Of a stretch of DNA of 5,736 nucleotides, positions 1 to 5,736 are shown in pieces. The translations under genes and the position numbers were made by a program. Position 1 is the stretch's first letter; every line of letters starts with the position of its first letter. The notes under the pieces are model-generated. The model made no database searches, was not told the DNA's origin, and was given only the letters and a program-made list of their open reading frames with translations. The DNA is from Clostridia bacterium (GTDB taxonomy: Bacteria > Bacillota > Clostridia > Lachnospirales > Cellulosilyticaceae). Location of the stretch: positions 1 to 5,736 of the forward strand of contig JAQSYC010000114.1 in assembly GCA_029256345.1 (NCBI GenBank). Direction: 5' to 3'.

Positions 1-485
1 ATATCTCTCAAAAAATAGGCAGCTTACTAGTAGAAATATCAGATGAAATAAGTCAAAACAATCCCTATTGTCAGATATTCATAAAAAGCAAACTGCTTGA
101 AATCCACGGTATTTTATTAAGAAATATTCCACGAAACACCCATTCAGCTAACCTTACTAAAAGTTATTTAGTCATTAAGAAAGTTCAAGATGTTATAAAT
201 TATGCGAATCATCATTACAAAGAACCCATAACCCTTTCCAGTGCAGCGGCTCTAGCAGGTCTTGGAATATCTCAGTTTTCCAAATTATTTAAAAGTTTAT
301 GTGGTATGAGCTTTACAGCCTATTTAAATAATGTGCGTATTTCTAAGGCTGAAGAAATGCTCACTAACACCACTACTTCCATTACAGATATCGCTCTTGA
401 ATGCGGTTTTAATAGCATTCGTAATTTCAACCGTACTTATAAAGCTTTAAGACACTCTGCTCCTTCTCACTTACGAAAAGCCTAA
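1..485 (+). CDS. AraC-family transcriptional regulator, C-terminal part (5' end outside window)
   Basis: The open frame starts before the window and ends at a TAA at 483-485, giving 160 residues here. The last ~100 residues form the AraC-type DNA-binding domain with two helix-turn-helix units. The first is around fragment residues 77-100 (ITLSSAAALAGLGISQFSKLF) and the second around 127-150, with the family pattern IALECGF then FNRTYK and a terminal SAPSHLRK close to the usual 'SPxxYR' ending. Residues 1-50 are helical with a leucine-rich stretch (LLEIHGILLR), like the linker that follows a cupin sensor domain in sugar-responsive AraC proteins. It could instead be the end of another AraC subtype, because the N-terminus is not visible. 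It converges on the importer operon with an 11-base gap, so control of the importer is plausible but only inferred. The DNA-binding family is certain; the ligand is unknown. Confidence 0.93.
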   Translation, partial: ISQKIGSLLVEISDEISQNNPYCQIFIKSKLLEIHGILLRNIPRNTHSANLTKSYLVIKKVQDVINYANHHYKEPITLSSAAALAGLGISQFSKLFKSLCGMSFTAYLNNVRISKAEEMLTNTTTSITDIALECGFNSIRNFNRTYKALRHSAPSHLRKA

Positions 486-496
486 AATAACTATTT

Positions 497-1354
497 TTAC
501 CCTTTAATAGCTCCTGCAATAAGACTGTCTTGCACTTTCTTGCTCATAAAGATGTAAACGATAAGGGTTGGAATAGTTGCTACAACAAGTCCTGCCCCTA
601 TTGCGCCCCAGTCAATCGTATATTGACCTGCCAGAGATTGAATACCTACTGTCAGCGTCTTATATTTTGTATCGCTTATAAAAACTACTGCAAACATCAG
701 CTCATTCCAGGCCTGAAGAAACGTGAAGATAGACACCGTTGCAACAGCTGGCTTCATAAGCGGCACCATAATCCTAAAAAACACACTATAGATACTGCAT
801 CCATCCAAACAAGCCGCTTCCTCCAGCTCCCTGGGAATAGAAGACATGAACCCTATAAAAATCATAACCGCCATAGGAATAGCAAAAGCAACATAAGGCA
901 ATATAAGTGCCATATAAGAGTTAACTAATTTAAAATTTCTAAGCATAATAAATACAGGCAGCAGAGCTGAATGAATAGGAACCGTCAGTCCTAGCATATA
1001 AAAAACATTCATTTGCTTTTTAAGTCTAAAAATCATTCTTGTAAGAGCATAAGTAGCCATAAGCGAAACAATCACTGTAACAAGGATTGTAATCCCCGTA
1101 ACAATCACACTGTTCATAAAGTACAGTCCTACCTTGCCGTTTATCAAAGCTTTCCCATAGTTTTCCCATAACCATTCTTTAGGAAGTCCTAACGCATTTC
1201 CCCCAAAGATTTCACTATTACCTTTTAAAGAAAATGTAACCAGCCAGTAAATTGGAAATATTTGAATAGCCGCCCAAGCAAATAATAAGAAATACATGAT
1301 GAACGACGTAGCACTTTTTGAATCTGTCGTTGAGCTTTTTATATTGGTTTTCAT
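497..1354 (-). CDS. Carbohydrate ABC transporter permease, MalG/UgpE-like (CUT1)
   Basis: This 285-residue inner-membrane protein is the second transmembrane subunit of a sugar importer. About six hydrophobic segments are visible: roughly 17-41, 79-105, 115-138, 146-169, 203-227 and 250-270. The cytoplasmic EAA loop that docks the ATPase is clear, with E179-A180-A181, D184-G185 and P198. The C-terminus, IAGAIKG, matches the typical MalG-type ending. The length is normal for the family. The ATG (1352-1354) overlaps the stop of the upstream permease by one base (TAATG). Its Shine-Dalgarno GAGGTGG (1359-1365) lies inside the last codons of that gene, so translational coupling is likely. The two permeases should form a heterodimer. 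The transported sugar cannot be deduced. No convincing terminator follows before the convergent araC gene. Confidence 0.96.
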   Translation of the reverse strand: MKTNIKSSTTDSKSATSFIMYFLLFAWAAIQIFPIYWLVTFSLKGNSEIFGGNALGLPKEWLWENYGKALINGKVGLYFMNSVIVTGITILVTVIVSLMATYALTRMIFRLKKQMNVFYMLGLTVPIHSALLPVFIMLRNFKLVNSYMALILPYVAFAIPMAVMIFIGFMSSIPRELEEAACLDGCSIYSVFFRIMVPLMKPAVATVSIFTFLQAWNELMFAVVFISDTKYKTLTVGIQSLAGQYTIDWGAIGAGLVVATIPTLIVYIFMSKKVQDSLIAGAIKG

Positions 1355-2232
1355 TAGGCCACCTCATCTGTCTTAAATAGTTTCCCTATCAATAAGTACA
1401 AGACAAAGCACTCTACAATGACAAAGACCGCCATGGCACTGCCATACCCATACCTATTACTTTTAAATATTGTCTCAACCATCAAGGTACTGGTCACTTC
1501 ACTGGCTCTGGCTGGACCTCCTCTTGTAAGCACGTAGACAAGGTCAAATACTTTAAGTGCCCCTACTACTGCAAAGGTCAATGACACCTTTAATATAGGC
1601 TTTAACATAGGTATTGTAATAAAAGCTGATGTTTTAAGCCATGATGCCCCATCTATTTTAGAGGCTTCAAATACATCTTGGGATATTGATTTGATACCAG
1701 CGTACATAAGCAGCATATGATAACCTACATATTGCCATAAAACTGGTACCACACTTGACATCAGCGCGGTATCCTTACTCCCAAGCCATTCTCTAGTTAG
1801 ATTATCTAGACCCACCGCTCTTAAAAACATATTCAGCAGACCGTATTCTGGATTATAAATTTTCATCCAAAGCTGCCCTATAACAACTGTTGAAATAATA
1901 ACCGGTATAAAAAATACCGTTACAAAAAAACGTTCAAATTTTACACCTTTTGATATCACCAGTGCTAATAATAAGGAGATGGGTAATTGAACAAAAACTG
2001 AAGAAAATGCAAATATTAAAGAATTCTTTACAGATATTAAAAAAGCTGGATCTTTAAATAATTTGATATAATTTTTGAGTCCTATAAATTCTCCTTTTCC
2101 AAACCCATCCCAATCCAGAAGACTATAATAAGAAGACATACCAATAGGTACAATGATGATTAAAGCCAATATAACAAATGACGGAAAAAGGAAAAATGCT
2201 ATTGCTTTTTTATCCCTCCATACTTTTTCCAC
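1354..2232 (-). CDS. Carbohydrate ABC transporter permease, MalF/UgpA-like (CUT1)
   Basis: This 292-residue membrane protein is the first permease subunit of the importer. Its hydrophobic segments lie at roughly 10-34, 70-95, 102-125, 157-180, 212-235 and 264-287. The EAA docking loop is present as E189-A190-S191, D194-G195 and I207-P208. The motif TRGGP (236-240) is a hallmark of the MalF side of CUT1 transporters. The start codon is GTG (2230-2232), supported by a Shine-Dalgarno (GAGGTGA) just upstream and by the usual short charged N-terminus MEKVWRDKKA ahead of the first membrane segment. It is separated from the binding-protein gene by 117 bases that contain a terminator-like hairpin, and it overlaps the next permease by one base. 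An exact 11-bp repeat overlaps its start codon. No ATPase gene is linked in this window. Confidence 0.95.
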   Translation of the reverse strand: MEKVWRDKKAIAFFLFPSFVILALIIIVPIGMSSYYSLLDWDGFGKGEFIGLKNYIKLFKDPAFLISVKNSLIFAFSSVFVQLPISLLLALVISKGVKFERFFVTVFFIPVIISTVVIGQLWMKIYNPEYGLLNMFLRAVGLDNLTREWLGSKDTALMSSVVPVLWQYVGYHMLLMYAGIKSISQDVFEASKIDGASWLKTSAFITIPMLKPILKVSLTFAVVGALKVFDLVYVLTRGGPARASEVTSTLMVETIFKSNRYGYGSAMAVFVIVECFVLYLLIGKLFKTDEVA

Positions 2233-2273
2233 AGGCTCACCTCTTTCTGAGTTTTATATAAATCCACAGGCTC
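2228..2273. repeat. Exact 11-bp direct repeat spanning the MalF-type permease start
   Basis: TCCACAGGCTC occurs at 2228-2238 and again at 2263-2273, with start points 35 bases apart. On the mRNA it reads GAGCCTGTGGA, and the copy at 2228-2238 includes the GTG start codon of the permease. The other copy lies in the untranslated leader and has no Shine-Dalgarno in front of it. The offset is not a multiple of three, so the upstream GTG is out of frame with the gene. Function unknown; it may be a protein or RNA binding site, or a small duplication. Confidence 0.7.
2237..2246 (-). promoter_or_regulatory. Ribosome binding site deciding the GTG start of the MalF-type permease
   Basis: On the minus strand this reads AAAGAGGTGA, placed a few bases before the GTG at 2230-2232. 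No ATG with comparable spacing is present nearby, so this site supports the non-standard start codon. Confidence 0.75.
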
Positions 2274-2289
2274 GTTAAAACACTCTTAT

Positions 2290-2318
2290 AAAAAACAGGC
2301 AGGCACGGAGGCCTGCCT
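2290..2318 (-). terminator. Rho-independent terminator or attenuator between binding-protein and permease genes
   Basis: On the minus strand, a perfect 8-bp GC-rich stem (AGGCAGGC paired with GCCTGCCT) closes a 6-base loop. One G and then six T residues (2290-2295) follow it directly. The stem ends 32 bases after the binding-protein stop codon. On the plus strand no T tract follows, so it acts only in the operon's direction. Since the permease genes lie beyond it, read-through must supply them unless they have their own promoter. This is the usual way such operons make more binding protein than permease. Confidence 0.85.
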
Positions 2319-2349
2319 CTACAAAAGCTGTATTATCTTCTATAGCTTA

Positions 2350-3690
2350 TCATTCATAAATCGTTTGAAGCTTATCTACAAATTCTTCTGGTGTGATACT
2401 TCCTAATAACAGCTCTTGAAGTGTATTAAGATAAACTTGTGTATCTTCTCCCTCTAGAAGTGTATCCCACCATAATGTAAACCCTTCTGCCTCACTTGTA
2501 AGTTTTGCAAGATCAACCGTTACTGGGTTAATATTTGTTTCGTCCACTTCTACTTTCCAAGCTGGAAGGTAAGCTCCTGCAAGATAAGTTTCACGCGCCA
2601 TGTTTTCGCAGAAATACTTTTGGAATAATATAGCTTCTTCTTTGTGCTCTGTATCTGCATTAACCATAATAGCGTCTACTGCACCGCCAGTAAATTCATT
2701 TTTATTGCCTTTACCATCTTCAAAAACAGGGAATCCGATAGGTATAATCTTATCTTTAACTTTTGAATCATCTCTATAAACTGTTCCAGCTGTCCAGCTG
2801 CCATTAAATAGCATTGGCACTTTACCTTCTAAGAAAGGTATATCTGATTCATCTTTTGAAAGTCCTGCTGCGCCTTCTGGGAATGCTCCTAGAGCTACTA
2901 ATTCAGCAAATTTAGTTGCTGCATTTAAGAATTCTGGATCTTTAAAGCTACCTTTTTTGGTAAGCGTACTTACTATCCCATCATTACCTGCTGCTTTTAA
3001 TGCCATCGCGTCAAAATACATCGCTATTGTCCATACATCTTTACCTGAAACACTCATTGGCGTGATCCCTAACGCTTTAAAGGCTTTAACTGCGTCTATA
3101 AGTTCTGTATAAGTTTCTGGGATTTTAATATTATTGGTCGCAAAAAGCTCTTCATTAACAAAAAATGCGCCGCATGATAATCCAAAGGTAAGTCCATAGA
3201 TTTTATCATTATATGTAACATTACTAAGCGCTCCCCCAACGAGCTTATCCTTCGTACCATCATTTAAATACTCATCAATAGGCAAAACTCTATTAGCGTC
3301 TATAAATGGTTTTGAAAACCCACCACCCCAAGTTGAAAAAAGATCTGGTAATTCATTAGCTGCTGCTGATGCCTTGATCTTTGTTTTATAGGCCTCATTT
3401 TCTGTGGTATCTTCTTTGATCTTAATATTTGGATACTCTGCTTCGAAGTCAGCTATAACTTTTTTGACAGATGCGTAAGAGGCATCTGTTTCGGCTCCCC
3501 ATATATGCCAAAAATTAAGTGTAACCTCCTCTTTTGAATCTGCAGCAACAGTGCTATTTTCATTAGAACTTACCTGCGCATTTGAATCAGGCTTCTCTTC
3601 TTTTACACTAGGTGAGCTACATCCTATCGTTCCCATAAGCATACTTAATCCAAGTAATGCAGATAGAACTTTTACCCCTTTTAGTTTCAT
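2350..3690 (-). CDS. Extracellular sugar-binding lipoprotein of ABC importer (solute-binding family 1)
   Basis: This protein captures the sugar outside the membrane and delivers it to the two permeases. Counting from the ATG at 3688-3690 it has 446 residues. There is a basic N-terminus, a hydrophobic segment and a lipobox-like GTIGC giving a lipidated Cys24. A Ser/Asn/Glu-rich tether follows, to about residue 55. The mature domain starts with VTLNFWHIWG, the usual first strand of family-1 binding proteins. It continues with ELPDLFSTWGGG (about 113-124), the hinge-type segment EGKVPMLFNGSW (about 288-299) and FTGGAVDAIMV (about 333-343). A GTG at 3691-3693 would add one residue. ATG is preferred because AGGAGG at 3698-3703 lies 7 bases from ATG but only 4 from GTG. 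It is the first gene of the operon, divergent from the sensor kinase. Family call is firm; ligand unknown. Confidence 0.95.
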   Translation of the reverse strand: MKLKGVKVLSALLGLSMLMGTIGCSSPSVKEEKPDSNAQVSSNENSTVAADSKEEVTLNFWHIWGAETDASYASVKKVIADFEAEYPNIKIKEDTTENEAYKTKIKASAAANELPDLFSTWGGGFSKPFIDANRVLPIDEYLNDGTKDKLVGGALSNVTYNDKIYGLTFGLSCGAFFVNEELFATNNIKIPETYTELIDAVKAFKALGITPMSVSGKDVWTIAMYFDAMALKAAGNDGIVSTLTKKGSFKDPEFLNAATKFAELVALGAFPEGAAGLSKDESDIPFLEGKVPMLFNGSWTAGTVYRDDSKVKDKIIPIGFPVFEDGKGNKNEFTGGAVDAIMVNADTEHKEEAILFQKYFCENMARETYLAGAYLPAWKVEVDETNINPVTVDLAKLTSEAEGFTLWWDTLLEGEDTQVYLNTLQELLLGSITPEEFVDKLQTIYE

Positions 3691-3697
3691 CACTAAT

Positions 3698-3703
3698 CCT
3701 CCT
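3698..3703 (-). promoter_or_regulatory. Ribosome binding site of the sugar-binding lipoprotein gene
   Basis: On the minus strand this reads AGGAGG, 7 bases before the ATG at 3688-3690 and 4 bases before the overlapping in-frame GTG at 3691-3693. The spacing favours ATG as the true start. The match to the anti-Shine-Dalgarno is strong, in keeping with high expression of the binding protein. Confidence 0.8.
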
Positions 3704-3765
3704 CTTATTTTTAAGATGTCTTTATTATATTGTACTTATTCGATTAATTAAATGTATTTTGGTGA

Positions 3766-3793
3766 CTTATATTGTGCATATTTTTTACTTCAA
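3766..3793 (-). promoter_or_regulatory. Candidate sigma-A promoter for the importer operon
   Basis: On the minus strand TTGAAG (3788-3793) and TATAAG (3766-3771) are separated by 16 bases, close to the sigma-A consensus. An alternative is a perfect TATAAT at 3724-3729, but its -35 (TTTAAT at a 17-base spacing) is poor, as expected for an activator-dependent promoter. In this AT-rich stretch chance matches are common, so either may be the real one. The -35 of the first overlaps the palindrome at 3791-3808. Confidence 0.45.
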
Positions 3794-3808
3794 ACAATAT
3801 AATGTTTG
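3791..3808. promoter_or_regulatory. Candidate operator: inverted repeat between divergent promoters
   Basis: CAAACA and TGTTTG form perfect 6-bp arms around a 6-base centre (ATATAA). The palindrome lies between the two divergent transcription units, overlaps the candidate -35 of the importer promoter and sits just upstream of the kinase promoter. This position suits a regulator controlling one or both units. There is no T tract or coding context to explain it as a terminator. Which protein would bind is not shown by the sequence. Confidence 0.45.
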
Positions 3809-3811
3809 TAT

Positions 3812-3839
3812 TTTGCATAATTTATTATTATGATATACT
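3812..3839 (+). promoter_or_regulatory. Candidate sigma-A promoter for the sensor kinase operon
   Basis: TATACT (3834-3839) is preceded by TG plus one base, forming an extended -10 element. TTTGCA (3812-3817) lies 16 bases upstream as a weak -35. Transcription would begin near 3846 and leave a leader of about 33 bases that carries the AAGGGGG ribosome site. An overlapping pair, TTGTAT (3806-3811) and TATGAT (3829-3834) with 17-base spacing, is a second reading of the same region. Confidence 0.5.
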
Positions 3840-3878
3840 GGTACATATATTTACTTTTAATAGTCGCAAGGGGGCATT

Positions 3879-5642
3879 ATGTTTTTCTATACGATTTTTA
3901 CTAAAAACTTTAAAAATCGATTTATGAACTTATCAATAAAGTTAAAAATTATATTTATCTTTATACTATTTATGCTTATGTACGTTGTAATAACAGGCAT
4001 TTTATATACACAGATTCTCGGCACTGAAAAGACCAAACAGCTACGCCAAGGTTCTTATCAATCCATTGACCTTATGAAATCCAATATAGCTTCTAATATT
4101 GAAAATATCAATAATGTTTCAAAAATTATTATATCAGATTCTGACGTGCGAAAATACCTGACAAGCCATGATAACAGTGTCGGCTATCGACGTTCCGTCT
4201 ATCAAACACTTACGCAGCTTTATGTCACTTTCCCTTTTATAGATTCTATATTTGTTTATCGTTTTAACGGCGCTAATGTCAATGCCTCCAGATCTGTTAC
4301 CTTTTCCTTGGTAGAGGATATCAAATCTACTTCTTGGTATCGTAAGGCCGTCGCTCTTGAGGGCAAGTATCTTATTAATATTAATGCAGACAATACACTG
4401 ATTTCTAACACAGGTAAAAATAATGTTTCTATGATACGTATTTTATATGACATTGAAAAATTGGTGCCTATAGGTATTTTGGTTATTAATATTTCTCAGG
4501 ATTTCTTTTCTCCTATTATTCAAGAGATTAAAGATAAGTATGGGACTTCCTTTGTATTACTGGACGCCTCAAATAGACCTATCATTAAAGACAAAACGAT
4601 AACACCTATTACTTTATCAAAACCTATAGAAACCTATTCTAATGGTCAGATAGAAACACTCCATGACGCAAAGTATTTTGTATTGTGTTCCGATCTACCC
4701 CAATACAATTGGAAAATTGTGAGCTATACCCCTATAGATAGTATTAATAGCTCCATCGATACCCTAAGCCTTATCCTTGTTATACTCATTCTTTTTACAA
4801 TTTTTGTTTTCTTTACAGCCTCATTTTTTACTGCTAACTTAGTTACTGCACCTATTAATAAATTGGTATCAGCTATGGAAGGGGTTAAACACGGACGTTT
4901 TAAAAGAGTAAGTATTATGACCGGAAATGATGAAATAGGGGAATTAAAAAAGACCTATAATTTAATGATTCAAGAGATAGAAAAAATGATTATAAAAGAG
5001 GTGGCCACAGAGAAACAGAAAAGGAGATTCGAGTTAGACATATTAAATGAACAAATTAAGCCCCATTTTCTCTATAACACTTTGGATAGCATCGCGTATT
5101 TAGCACTTTGTCAAAATAACAAAGAGGTCTATGGTGCGATTAATGCTTTAGGACAATTTTATAAGTCCAGTCTTAATAAAGGGAACGAACTGATTAGTTT
5201 AGAAAAAGAGGTAACGATGATAAAAAACTATTTAACACTGCAGAAGTTAAGATATGGGGATCTCTTTTCAGATAAATATAACTTGGCTGAAGACACACTT
5301 ACTATTCCTATTCTTAAAAATTCTCTTCAGCCCCTTGTGGAAAATTGTATTTACCATGGCATTAAGCCTAGCGGCGAACCTGGCATGATTACCATTACCT
5401 CCCGTACCGAAAATGCCGTTCTTTATCTTACTATTGAAGATAATGGCTTGGGCATGTTACCTGAGCAAATTATGCACTTGCAATCTGAATATTTAGATGA
5501 AAATTTTGCAAGTTTTGGCCTTAGGGGTACGATTGCACGACTCAAAATACATTATGAAACAGAGGATATTTATGAGGTGACAAGCAGCCCTCTTACGGGC
5601 ACCAAAATCTTATTAAAAATACCTATTAAGGAGGTGCTATAA
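3879..5642 (+). CDS. YesM-like membrane sensor histidine kinase
   Basis: This 587-residue protein should autophosphorylate on histidine in response to an external signal and pass the phosphate to the response regulator encoded next. The domain order is: basic N-terminus, membrane helix about 22-44, extracellular sensor region about 45-295 (Cache-like by position and length), second membrane helix about 296-318, HAMP linker about 319-370, coiled coil, then the kinase core. The phosphoacceptor motif is QIKPHFLYN with His396, diagnostic of the His_kinase (PF06580) class. The ATPase domain shows the N-box LQPLVENCIYHG (N489, H493), the G1 box DNGLGM (D521-M526), and G2-like SFGLRG (545-550), where the first glycine is Ser. 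TGTKILLKIP ends the domain. AAGGGGG (3868-3874) precedes the ATG; Met16 has no such site. It is divergent from the importer, so sugar-responsive control of the importer is the natural inference. Confidence 0.95.
   Translation: MFFYTIFTKNFKNRFMNLSIKLKIIFIFILFMLMYVVITGILYTQILGTEKTKQLRQGSYQSIDLMKSNIASNIENINNVSKIIISDSDVRKYLTSHDNSVGYRRSVYQTLTQLYVTFPFIDSIFVYRFNGANVNASRSVTFSLVEDIKSTSWYRKAVALEGKYLININADNTLISNTGKNNVSMIRILYDIEKLVPIGILVINISQDFFSPIIQEIKDKYGTSFVLLDASNRPIIKDKTITPITLSKPIETYSNGQIETLHDAKYFVLCSDLPQYNWKIVSYTPIDSINSSIDTLSLILVILILFTIFVFFTASFFTANLVTAPINKLVSAMEGVKHGRFKRVSIMTGNDEIGELKKTYNLMIQEIEKMIIKEVATEKQKRRFELDILNEQIKPHFLYNTLDSIAYLALCQNNKEVYGAINALGQFYKSSLNKGNELISLEKEVTMIKNYLTLQKLRYGDLFSDKYNLAEDTLTIPILKNSLQPLVENCIYHGIKPSGEPGMITITSRTENAVLYLTIEDNGLGMLPEQIMHLQSEYLDENFASFGLRGTIARLKIHYETEDIYEVTSSPLTGTKILLKIPIKEVL
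5628..5636 (+). promoter_or_regulatory. Ribosome binding site of the response regulator, inside the kinase gene end
   Basis: AAGGAGGTG is almost fully complementary to the 3' end of 16S rRNA and stands 5 bases before the ATG at 5642. It encodes part of the kinase's last residues (KEVL), so the regulator's translation start is embedded in the kinase gene. Confidence 0.85.
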
Positions 5643-5736
5643 TGTCTGATAAACCCTTTAAAGTATTATTAGTCGACGATGAATACAATACCAGAAATTT
5701 ACTTAAACTTTGTATAGATTGGCAGGCATTAAATAT
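5642..5736 (+). CDS. Response regulator, N-terminal part of receiver domain (3' end outside window)
   Basis: Only 31 complete codons are visible, beginning MSDKPFKVLLVDDEYNTRN. The strand KVLLVDDE, with the acidic pair D12-D13, is the start of a CheY-like receiver domain. The following LLKLCIDWQAL resembles the 'IDW' segment common in YesN-type regulators, which carry a C-terminal AraC-type DNA-binding domain. That output domain is not in the window, so its presence is inferred from the kinase class. The ATG shares its A with the kinase stop (TAATG). A near-ideal Shine-Dalgarno AAGGAGGTG lies 5 bases upstream, inside the kinase coding end, so kinase and regulator should be co-transcribed and translationally coupled. 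It is the expected phosphorylation partner of the kinase. Confidence 0.9.
   Translation, partial: MSDKPFKVLLVDDEYNTRNLLKLCIDWQALN

Noticed and set aside
484..497. AAAATA-AC-TATTTT inverted repeat as a bidirectional terminator
   Set aside because: The arms are only A and T with a two-base loop, so the hairpin would be unstable. It is kept only as part of the convergent-gene observation.
552..566. Possible catabolite-responsive element (ATGTAAACGATAAGG)
   Set aside because: Its first half fits the cre pattern, but the conserved C in the second half is missing and it lies near the end of the last importer gene, not near a promoter. No better cre match was seen in the divergent promoter region.
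530..928. Plus-strand open frame of 132 codons
   Set aside because: It lies antisense within the MalG-type permease gene, its translation is rich in Cys, His, Asn and Arg without any family pattern, and it has no ribosome site. It is a shadow frame.
3551..3751. Plus-strand open frame of 66 codons over the binding-protein gene start
   Set aside because: It is antisense to the signal peptide and promoter region, has no credible ribosome site, and its hydrophobic look comes from the complementary signal-peptide codons.
3744..3751. TTAATTAA palindrome in the intergenic region
   Set aside because: It is an 8-bp AT-only palindrome in a very AT-rich stretch, expected by chance and with no extension of symmetry on both sides.
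4256..4453. Minus-strand open frame of 65 codons inside the kinase gene
   Set aside because: It is antisense to the well-supported kinase sensor domain, with no start signals or recognisable product.

Overview
The window reads as an AT-rich, low-GC Gram-positive chromosome segment, most likely a Clostridia member of the Bacillota. The reasons are the base composition, strong purine-rich Shine-Dalgarno sites (AGGAGG, AAGGAGGTG), a lipoprotein-type solute-binding protein, and a YesM/YesN-type sensor pair typical of Bacilli and Clostridia. The species cannot be fixed from the sequence alone. Coding density is high and the gene set is coherent, with no sign of mobile elements, RNA genes or CRISPR.

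Layout: (1) Positions 1-485, plus strand, hold the C-terminal part of an AraC-family transcription factor whose N-terminus lies outside the window. (2) Positions 497-3690, minus strand, hold a CUT1-type sugar ABC importer, transcribed right to left as solute-binding lipoprotein, then MalF-type permease, then MalG-type permease. A rho-independent terminator-like hairpin sits between the binding-protein gene and the permeases. The two permease genes overlap by one base (TAATG). (3) Positions 3691-3878 are a divergent, very AT-rich intergenic region with candidate promoters on both strands and a candidate operator palindrome. (4) Positions 3879-5642, plus strand, encode a membrane sensor histidine kinase of the YesM/LytS-like HisKA_7TM-lacking, His_kinase (PF06580) type. 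It is followed, again with a TAATG overlap, by the start of its response regulator, which runs off the right edge.

How they probably work together: the kinase senses an extracellular carbohydrate, possibly with help from the binding protein, and phosphorylates the partner regulator. By analogy with yesMN-type loci, that regulator would activate the divergent importer genes. The importer lacks its own ATPase, as is common in CUT1 loci that share an MsmX-type ATPase encoded elsewhere. The sugar cannot be named from this window, because no glycoside hydrolase or catabolic gene is visible.

I see a conventional regulated sugar-uptake locus rather than an undescribed system. The points most worth a second look are the intra-operon terminator, an exact 11-bp direct repeat that overlaps the first permease start codon, and the palindrome between the divergent promoters.
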